A stretch of DNA of 12,883 bases from NCBI GenBank assembly GCA_934130045.1, contig CAKOXI010000028.1, forward strand, positions 1-12,883, written 5' to 3'. The translations under genes were made by a program, and so were the position numbers. This document shows, piece after piece, positions 1 to 4,991 of this stretch (within the stretch, counting starts at the first letter, position 1; every line of letters starts with the position of its first letter). The notes beneath the pieces were generated by a model. That model made no database searches. It was not told the origin of the DNA and saw nothing but the letters and a program-made list of their open reading frames with translations. Source of the DNA: an uncultured Bacilli bacterium (GTDB lineage: Bacteria; Bacillota_I; Bacilli_A; RF39; UBA660).

Positions 1-57
1 TTTCAATGTTTTCTTAACAATTACATTGTATCAAACTTATGTCCTTTTTTTAAATAA

Positions 58-94
58 AAATAGTGTAGTGATTTACATCTCACCAACACTATTT
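58..94 (-). terminator. Probable rho-independent terminator of rnhC
   Basis: On the minus strand, 94-86 (AAATAGTGT) pairs perfectly with 66-58 (ACACTATTT). An inner 4-bp stem (83-80 with 71-68) shortens the loop. A T-rich run (TTTTTATTT) follows the stem. The rnhC stop codon (75-73) lies in the loop, so the hairpin begins inside the coding region. The stem is AT-rich, so strength is uncertain. Nothing else was recognised in positions 1-57. Confidence 0.55.
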
Positions 95-1062
95 ATAATA
101 CAACCAGAGTTTAAATTTCTTAACTTTTCTTTTATTTTTTCAGTATTTTTAAAACTTAATTTAGCAATATCATTTAATTTTTCAATACCATATTTTTTAG
201 CAATAATAACTCCTGCATCATCAACTTTATCAGATGCTCCTTTAGGTAAATTAATACCCAAATCAATACTCAATTTATTAAATTCTTTTATAAAAATATA
301 TCTACTTATAATAGATGCACAAGCAACTGCTAATGACTTATCTTCTCCCTTAGTTAAAAATGTTATATTTCTAAATACATTTTGACTATTTTTTAAATAA
401 TTAAAGTATATATATGGTTTAGCAAATTCATCAACAATAACATAATCATAATTTTTTTCTTCATTTGTTAAATTTAATAAAACTTTATTATGTAAAATTG
501 CTTTTATTTTATTCATATTTAATTCATTTGAATATTTTAAATTATATTCTTTATTTGAAAAAATAATGCTGTTATATTTAATTTTCTTTATTACTTGTGG
601 AACTACTTGTAATATTTTTTCATCAGTCATTTTTTTTGAATCTTTAACTCCTAAATCTTCTAAAAAACTAATATCTTCTTTTTTTACATAAGCACTTGTT
701 ACAACTATTGGACCAAAATAATCTCCAGTTCCAACTTCATCAGAACCAATCGCATTAGAATAATATATTTTAGGGTCAATACTTATTTTTTCTTTTTTTT
801 GCTTTTCATTTTTTTCACTATTTGTTACTTCAACTTTTTTTAAAGGATTTAAGTGTCTTTCTCTTTCAATCCACATATTTGCCGAAATATCTGCGCTAAC
901 CCCTTGAAAAACAGCTTTTCCAGATTCATAAAGTGTTACTACTGTATCAGCATCATCTGCTTGAAAAATAGCGTATGCAGGGGTTTTATCTCTTTTATAG
1001 TCTTCAAAAAATTCTTGCATTTCCTTCTTTGTATTATCACTAACTTTAACAGTTATTGTCAT
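73..1062 (-). CDS. rnhC: Ribonuclease HIII
   Basis: Endonuclease that cuts the RNA strand of RNA-DNA hybrids in the cytoplasm, during replication and repair. The protein has 329 residues, normal for RNase HIII. Residues 1-80 form the TBP-like N-terminal substrate-binding domain that separates HIII from HII. A charged linker (about 80-97) follows, then the RNase H fold. The catalytic DEDD set is visible: D108 and E109 in GSDEVGTGDYFGP, D211 in VIVDEFA, and D241 before SLAVACASIISR. Their spacing closely matches the acidic residues described for the Geobacillus enzyme. The conserved LPKGAS segment is at 272-277. The ATG at 1062 has a strong GAGGTG ribosome-binding site (1073-1068). The gene is divergent from cvpA, its usual neighbour in Bacilli. 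Confidence 0.97.
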   Translation of the reverse strand: MTITVKVSDNTKKEMQEFFEDYKRDKTPAYAIFQADDADTVVTLYESGKAVFQGVSADISANMWIERERHLNPLKKVEVTNSEKNEKQKKEKISIDPKIYYSNAIGSDEVGTGDYFGPIVVTSAYVKKEDISFLEDLGVKDSKKMTDEKILQVVPQVIKKIKYNSIIFSNKEYNLKYSNELNMNKIKAILHNKVLLNLTNEEKNYDYVIVDEFAKPYIYFNYLKNSQNVFRNITFLTKGEDKSLAVACASIISRYIFIKEFNKLSIDLGINLPKGASDKVDDAGVIIAKKYGIEKLNDIAKLSFKNTEKIKEKLRNLNSGCIINSVGEM

Positions 1063-1079
1063 AATCCCACCTCTATATC

Positions 1080-1108
1080 ATTTTATCATGGATTATTGAA
1101 AAAATAAA
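1080..1108 (-). promoter_or_regulatory. Probable rnhC promoter (extended -10)
   Basis: On the minus strand TAAAAT occupies 1085-1080, preceded by TG at 1088-1087, giving the extended -10 form TGnTAAAAT. The -35 region about 17 bases upstream (TTTATT at 1108-1103) is a poor match, which extended -10 promoters tolerate. Only 17 bases separate the -10 from the ATG, so the leader would be about 11 bases. Confidence 0.5.
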
Positions 1109-1130
1109 ATACTTTATTTTTTTAAAATTT

Positions 1131-1136
1131 TATAAT
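1131..1136 (+). promoter_or_regulatory. Probable -10 box for cvpA-trx
   Basis: A perfect TATAAT at 1131-1136 lies 25 bases before the cvpA ATG, in the 99-base divergent gap between rnhC and cvpA. No good -35 hexamer exists at the expected distance: the region is A/T runs, and TTGAAA at 1096 is too far away. The call rests on the -10 and on position. Confidence 0.45.
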
Positions 1137-1161
1137 ATAATCATAATAGGGGAGATGAATT

Positions 1162-1875
1162 ATGAATATTGTTGATGTCATTATAATTTTAATTATAATA
1201 TCAGGATTGTGTTTAGGTTTTAAAAGAGGCTTAACAAAAGAACTTGTTTGTTTTGCTAAATTTGCTTTAGCTATAGTCATTGCCTTTTTGTTTAAAAATC
1301 CTTTATCAAAATTAATGTATGAACATTTGCCTTTCTTTGAATTTGGTGGATTAATTAAAGGAGTTACTGCTTTAAATATTTTATTATATGAATTTATTGC
1401 TTTTTTACTTGTTTTAGGTATTGTAATGGTTATATTTAAAATATTACTTTTAGCAACAACTATATTTGAAAAAATTTTAAATACAACTGTGATACTTAGT
1501 TTACCAAGCAAAATATTGGGTATGATAATAGGAGGAATTCATTATTACTTAATAGTATTTATTTTACTTTTTGTTGTATCTTTACCTGTTTTTAAATTTA
1601 ATGATCAATTAAATGATTCTAAATTAAAAGATACAATTATTTATAAAACACCAATATTATCTAATTTGGTAGATAAAACTGTTAATATTATTGATGAATT
1701 TAATGATTTAAAAGAAAAATATAAAACTGAAAAAGATGTTGATAAATTTAATCTTGAAACAATTGATTTATTTTTAAAGTATAATATTATTACTGTTGAT
1801 TCAATAGAAACTTTAAATAGTAAGGATAAATTACAGATAGATAATTTAGAAAGTGTATTAAGTAAATATAGATAG
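1162..1875 (+). CDS. CvpA-family integral membrane protein
   Basis: Member of the CvpA (colicin V production protein) family, a widespread inner-membrane family of poorly defined function linked in other bacteria to envelope homeostasis. The 237-residue protein has four hydrophobic segments at about 4-20, 29-44, 72-99 and 117-142. The basic GFKRGLTKE loop (19-27) after the first segment is typical of the family. A hydrophilic, lysine-rich tail (about 145-237) is longer than the minimal CvpA domain and its role is unknown. The ATG at 1162 follows AGGGGAG (1148-1154); an ATG at 1155 is out of frame. In Bacilli cvpA commonly lies near rnhC, which supports the call. Its stop overlaps the ribosome-binding site of the next gene, so the two are probably cotranscribed. 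Confidence 0.85.
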   Translation: MNIVDVIIILIIISGLCLGFKRGLTKELVCFAKFALAIVIAFLFKNPLSKLMYEHLPFFEFGGLIKGVTALNILLYEFIAFLLVLGIVMVIFKILLLATTIFEKILNTTVILSLPSKILGMIIGGIHYYLIVFILLFVVSLPVFKFNDQLNDSKLKDTIIYKTPILSNLVDKTVNIIDEFNDLKEKYKTEKDVDKFNLETIDLFLKYNIITVDSIETLNSKDKLQIDNLESVLSKYR

Positions 1876-1885
1876 GAGAATTTTT

Positions 1886-2197
1886 ATGGCTTTAATATAT
1901 GGAAATGAAGAAAATTTTGATTCATTAATACAAAATGGAGTTGTTTTAGTTGATTTTTATGCTGATTGGTGTGGACCATGTAGGATGATTGCAACTCAAC
2001 TTGAATCTCTTTGTGAAGAAAGAAGTGAAAATAAAATTGTCAAAATTAATGTTGACAATAATACATCTTTAGCTAAAAAATATGGAATCATGAGTATCCC
2101 AGCTTTGCTTTTATTTAAAGATGGTAATTTAATAGATAATAAAATTGGTTATATGAATAAAGATGAGATTGAAGAATGGATTTCAAAGAATAATTAA
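1886..2197 (+). CDS. trxA: Thioredoxin
   Basis: Small cytoplasmic dithiol-disulfide oxidoreductase that reduces protein disulfides with electrons from thioredoxin reductase. It is 103 residues, the normal thioredoxin length. It shows the WCGPC active site (C29 and C32), the buried Asp at 23 (VDFYADWCGPC), and the cis-proline at 72 in SIPA. A G-Y-x-x turn near 88 and an amphipathic C-terminal helix complete the fold. There is no signal peptide, so it should act in the cytoplasm. AGGAG overlapping the cvpA stop (1874-1878) precedes the ATG at 1886. trxA also lies downstream of cvpA in Bacillus, but with several genes between. The genome may hold other thioredoxins, so the symbol is given by family only. 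Confidence 0.92.
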   Translation: MALIYGNEENFDSLIQNGVVLVDFYADWCGPCRMIATQLESLCEERSENKIVKINVDNNTSLAKKYGIMSIPALLLFKDGNLIDNKIGYMNKDEIEEWISKNN

Positions 2198-2198
2198 T

Positions 2199-2227
2199 TT
2201 GCTTTTTTTTGTGTTGTATAGTATAAT
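2199..2227 (+). promoter_or_regulatory. Probable promoter of the pilin-like cassette
   Basis: TTGCTT at 2199-2204 and a perfect TATAAT at 2222-2227 are separated by exactly 17 bases. It starts right after the trxA stop and is the best consensus promoter in the window. It would give a leader of about 25 bases for the gene starting at 2259. The T-run at 2203-2210 has no convincing hairpin before it, so read-through from trxA is possible. Confidence 0.6.
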
Positions 2228-2258
2228 TTAGTTGTACTTTAATTTAAGAAAGGTAAAT

Positions 2259-2567
2259 ATGATGGAAGATAATGATATATACAATTTAGAAAAATATTCA
2301 AAAGTAGTAAATTTAAAAAATAAAATTAATATTATTAATTCAAATAAAATTAAAAATATAATTATTGCTGGTGGTTTTACATTGATAACCTCTTTATGTT
2401 TTAAAGAAATTGATAAAAATATTAATTTTTTTGAAATAACTGAAGCTTTTATTTCGTCTGTAGCGACTACTACAAGTTATATTGTTACTATGAATGAAAT
2501 TTATAAATTAGATAAAGAGAAGATAAAAATTAAAAAAATGTTAAAATCAATTGAAAATGATTTATAG
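2259..2567 (+). CDS. Small membrane protein, unknown function
   Basis: I do not recognise this 102-residue protein. The first 30 residues are hydrophilic. Hydrophobic segments follow at about 31-48 (with an AGGF turn) and, more weakly, 58-78, and the tail (79-102) is lysine-rich and probably helical. It looks like a small two-pass or hairpin membrane protein. The frame can be extended to a TTG at 2232, but AGAAAGG at 2247-2253, complementary to the 16S 3' end, would then be coding. It instead places the start at ATG 2259 or, with slightly better spacing, ATG 2262. A promoter lies just upstream, and its stop overlaps the ribosome-binding site of the prepilin-like gene. That coupling suggests a shared role, perhaps in assembly or anchoring of that protein, which is inference only. 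Confidence 0.7.
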   Translation: MMEDNDIYNLEKYSKVVNLKNKINIINSNKIKNIIIAGGFTLITSLCFKEIDKNINFFEITEAFISSVATTTSYIVTMNEIYKLDKEKIKIKKMLKSIENDL

Positions 2568-2570
2568 GAG
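2566..2570 (+). promoter_or_regulatory. Ribosome-binding site fixing the prepilin start
   Basis: AGGAG at 2566-2570 overlaps the upstream stop and lies 8 bases before ATG 2579. An in-frame GTG at 2570 would sit inside this site and is rejected. With ATG 2579 the leader peptide is the six residues MNNKKG, ideal for a class III signal. Confidence 0.75.
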
Positions 2571-2578
2571 TGGAATAT

Positions 2579-4114
2579 ATGAATAATAAAAAAGGATTTA
2601 CATTAGCAGAATTATTAGCTGTAATAGCAATATTAGCCGTAATAGCAGTACTTACAATACCAGCTATAACTAATGTTAGAAAAAAACAAACAGAAAAAAT
2701 TTATTATGATCAACTCGAACAATTATTAATGTCAAGTAAAATGTATGTAACAGATAATAGTAGTATCTTAGCTTTTGATTTAGAAAATCAAAGATGTAGT
2801 GATGTAAATAGCTGGAAAAAAATTAAAATATCAGAATTACAAAAGGCTACTACTGATGTGTCTTATTTATCAGAAAATTTTATAAATCCTAAAACAGAAG
2901 AAAATTTTACTGATGAAGATACATATGTTTTAGTTTTTAAAGAAGATAAAAGTTACCTTTATTGTATAATGAGTGAAGATTGTGAAAATTCTTCATTTGA
3001 TGAGTTCAGTGAAACTGCTAGTCAAATTTGTTGTAATGGAGAATCTTTTAAAAATAAAATAGAAAATAAAGGGTGTAAATTACCTGTATATTATTTGTAT
3101 TCACCAATTATAACAGTTATGAATGAATTTACTTGGACTAAGGAAAAAAGTGTAAATATTGATTTTAGAAAAAGTGATAATGCTAAATACTATATAAAAC
3201 CATCAGAAAATGTTTTGACTAATTCAATAGTTTCAACTTGTGGAACTGAAGAACCAACTAGTGTTTGTGTAGGAGAAAATACACAAAGTTTAATTGCTAA
3301 TAATTGGTATCAAGTAAGTGAAGTAGATAGTATTGATTTAACATTTTCATCTAATGGTACTATAGAAGCAAAATCATATAACGATTTAGAAAGTAAAAAT
3401 AAAAATAAAATTATTAATAAAATAGATAATGTAAATCCTAGTATTGTTAGCTTTAGTGGAACATCAATTTCTAATAGCAGTAGTGGAAATTATAATACAA
3501 AAGAATTAAGGCTTACAATTACAGCAAAAGATTCAGAATCTGGAGTAGATAAAATAGAACTTTATAAAAATTCTGTTTCTACATCTAATTTAATTGGAAC
3601 ACGTAATAATGATACCTTGGATGAAACTAAAGAAACTTTTACAGCATCTATTGATATTTCAAATCCACAACAAAATGATTCATATATAGCAGTAGCATAT
3701 GATAAAGCAGGCAATACTATAAGTAAAACATTAGGTGGTTCATGCAGTAAGTTATCTACTGGAAGTTGTATTAATGGCTATCAAACAACAACATATAAAT
3801 GTCCTTCTGGATATACATATTCCTATACAAATTCTTGTTCTAGTCAAACTACTGTTACGTCAGGGTCATGTGGAACTATAAGTTGTCCAAATAATTATTA
3901 TCAATGTGGATGCAGTTGCTGTTATTCTGGTAGTGGAAATACAACAACTACAACAAGATATTCAGGTGGTGGTAATACAACAACTACTACAAAAGGATGT
4001 AAAGTAAATTCAAGTTGCATGTCAGCATGTATGGCAGAATGTGGAAGTATGCATGCATCTGAAACATGTACTAGTAGTTATCAATCTTATTGTTCAAGTA
4101 CTTGCTGTATGTAA
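2579..4114 (+). CDS. Prepilin-like surface protein with Ig-like region and cysteine-rich tail
   Basis: Probable type IV pilin-like (pseudopilin) surface protein of 511 residues, far longer than usual pilins. The N terminus is a textbook class III signal: KKG then FTLAELLAV, with predicted prepilin peptidase cleavage between G6 and F7, Glu at mature +5 (E11), and a hydrophobic helix to about residue 30. Residues 31-285 are a hydrophilic region with scattered cysteines (C73, C129, C135, C151, C152, C166, C221, C230). Residues about 286-385 look Ig-like: a strand-rich stretch with KDSESGVDKIELY and ending in AVAYDKAGN, as in bacterial Ig-type repeats. Residues 386-511 hold 18 cysteines, including CGCSCC and a terminal CCM, interrupted by two GNTTTTT linkers. 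No prepilin peptidase or assembly ATPase is in the window. Exact role and the tail's homologues are unknown to me. Confidence 0.85.
   Translation: MNNKKGFTLAELLAVIAILAVIAVLTIPAITNVRKKQTEKIYYDQLEQLLMSSKMYVTDNSSILAFDLENQRCSDVNSWKKIKISELQKATTDVSYLSENFINPKTEENFTDEDTYVLVFKEDKSYLYCIMSEDCENSSFDEFSETASQICCNGESFKNKIENKGCKLPVYYLYSPIITVMNEFTWTKEKSVNIDFRKSDNAKYYIKPSENVLTNSIVSTCGTEEPTSVCVGENTQSLIANNWYQVSEVDSIDLTFSSNGTIEAKSYNDLESKNKNKIINKIDNVNPSIVSFSGTSISNSSSGNYNTKELRLTITAKDSESGVDKIELYKNSVSTSNLIGTRNNDTLDETKETFTASIDISNPQQNDSYIAVAYDKAGNTISKTLGGSCSKLSTGSCINGYQTTTYKCPSGYTYSYTNSCSSQTTVTSGSCGTISCPNNYYQCGCSCCYSGSGNTTTTTRYSGGGNTTTTTKGCKVNSSCMSACMAECGSMHASETCTSSYQSYCSSTCCM
3929..3993 (+). repeat. Two copies of a 36-base Gly/Thr-rich tandem unit
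   Basis: Near-identical blocks at 3929-3957 and 3965-3993 are 36 bases apart and in frame. They encode GSGNTTTTT and GGGNTTTTT (residues 451-459 and 463-471 of the pilin-like protein). They form a flexible linker between two cysteine clusters, and copy number could vary by slippage. Confidence 0.7.
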
Positions 4115-4126
4115 AGGGGTCGTTTT

Positions 4127-4915
4127 ATGAAAAATAATAAACTAAGTTATATACTTGTTGTATTAGTTTTTGTGATATGTTTGATAAGTATATGTTTTTC
4201 TTTAAAAGATATATTTTCAAAAAATGAAAAAAATGATGAACATAACAATACTGCCAATGGTGAAATTAGTGATTATATTACAAAAAAAGATATAAAAAAT
4301 ATTAATGATTTTATAGACTATGTTAAAGCATATGAAAATAATAATCGCTCTGATTACAATAATCAATATAATTTATATTATATTGACAATGGTATTTTAA
4401 ATGGCTATAATTTCAATACAACTAATGTCAAAATGTTAAATAATTTAAATCATGAATTTGAATTAGAAAAAAATGTTTATAATGGTAAAATTTATGTTAA
4501 AAATGATGGCGCAATTTATTTTTCTATTTCAAGTGATAAAAAATGTTATGTAAAATCATTTGATAGTGAAGAAATTGAATTTTATGATATTTCAGAAAAA
4601 GATAAATGCCATAAGTTGTATTTTATTAATGATGATGAAACTGCAGGCTTGTTAATCTATAATTCAGTAAATGGTAATTTATATAATCAAGAACAAATTA
4701 GTAATTCTTCATTACGCATTAGTGTTATCACAAGCTTATTAGATGAAGATGCTGCAACATATAGATGGTATCGTAATAACACTTTAGTTGAAAATAATTC
4801 ATCTAGTACAATATTAATTGAGTCAGATGAGAATGCTGAATATTATGCTCAAGTTATTTTTAGTAATAATGAATTTATACAAACTGAGGCAGCTAACATC
4901 AAAATAAAAAAATAA
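4127..4915 (+). CDS. Membrane-anchored extracellular protein with Ig-like C terminus
   Basis: I do not recognise this 262-residue protein as a named family. A short positive N terminus (MKNNK) and a hydrophobic segment at 7-26 form an uncleaved anchor or signal peptide. The rest is hydrophilic and should be outside the cell. Residues about 50-165 contain a strand-rich, Asn/Tyr/Asp-rich region with two cysteines (C140, C161) that may pair. Residues about 194-262 look like an Ig-like fold: alternating strands, a YRWYRNN motif (W214) and an EYYAQV motif (Y239, Y240) in the positions of the core Trp and Tyr. AAAGGGG (4113-4119) precedes the ATG by 7 bases. It lies 12 bases after the prepilin-like gene and before a strong terminator, so the two are probably translated from one message. 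It may be a minor pilin, adhesin or anchor for that protein. Confidence 0.75.
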   Translation: MKNNKLSYILVVLVFVICLISICFSLKDIFSKNEKNDEHNNTANGEISDYITKKDIKNINDFIDYVKAYENNNRSDYNNQYNLYYIDNGILNGYNFNTTNVKMLNNLNHEFELEKNVYNGKIYVKNDGAIYFSISSDKKCYVKSFDSEEIEFYDISEKDKCHKLYFINDDETAGLLIYNSVNGNLYNQEQISNSSLRISVITSLLDEDAATYRWYRNNTLVENNSSSTILIESDENAEYYAQVIFSNNEFIQTEAANIKIKK

Positions 4916-4931
4916 TATTAAGTTTATATTT

Positions 4932-4966
4932 AACTAAATAAGCTAATGACTTATTTAGTTTTTTTT
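4932..4966 (+). terminator. Strong rho-independent terminator of the pilin-like cassette
   Basis: A perfect 11-bp stem, AACTAAATAAG (4932-4942) with CTTATTTAGTT (4950-4960), has a 7-base loop and is followed by T residues to 4966. It ends transcription 17 bases after the cassette's last stop. Its loop and right arm overlap the -35 region of the mutS promoter. Confidence 0.88.
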
Positions 4967-4974
4967 GGTAAAAT
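4946..4974 (+). promoter_or_regulatory. Probable mutS promoter overlapping the terminator
   Basis: The -35 candidate ATGACT (4946-4951) and -10 TAAAAT (4969-4974) are spaced 17 bases apart. TG at 4966-4967 makes the -10 the extended form TGnTAAAAT. The -35 lies in the loop and right arm of the preceding terminator. Only 17 bases separate the -10 from the start codon. Confidence 0.6.
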
Positions 4975-4980
4975 ATTTAT

Positions 4981-4988
4981 AGGTGATG
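4981..4988 (+). promoter_or_regulatory. Ribosome-binding site fixing the mutS start
   Basis: AGGTGATG at 4981-4988 (AGGTGAT complements the 16S 3' end) lies directly before ATG 4992. The in-frame GTG 4983 and ATG 4986 fall inside this site, and the expected transcription start is near 4981, so both upstream starts are rejected. Confidence 0.7.
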
Positions 4989-4991
4989 AGT

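Noticed and set aside
26..385. Open frame on the plus strand opposite rnhC
   Set aside because: It is antisense to the conserved rnhC coding region, has no good ribosome-binding site, and its hydrophobic composition is an AT-rich artefact.
853..1107. Open frame on the plus strand opposite the rnhC start
   Set aside because: Overlaps the rnhC N-terminal domain and its promoter; no supporting signals.
1122..1511. Minus-strand open frame opposite cvpA
   Set aside because: Mirror of the cvpA codons; composition and lack of a start signal argue against a gene.
2181..2215. Terminator after trxA
   Set aside because: There is a T-run at 2203-2210 but no convincing stem before it; only a 4-bp AAAG/CTTT pairing was found.
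2232..2258. TTG start extending the small membrane protein by nine codons
   Set aside because: The extension would translate through the AGAAAGG ribosome-binding site, and the TTG lies at the expected transcription start, with no site upstream.
2570..2578. GTG start for the prepilin-like gene
   Set aside because: The GTG is within the AGGAG site itself; ATG 2579 has correct spacing and gives a classic short prepilin leader.
3929..3993. CRISPR-like repeat
   Set aside because: Only two in-frame units without spacers, inside a coding region.
1886..4114. Thioredoxin as the folding partner of the cysteine-rich tail
   Set aside because: The thioredoxin has no signal peptide and its gene is separated from the cassette by a new promoter; cytoplasmic thioredoxin reduces rather than forms disulfides.
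4983..4991. GTG or ATG starts upstream of mutS ATG 4992
   Set aside because: Both fall inside the AGGTGATG ribosome-binding site and next to the predicted transcription start.
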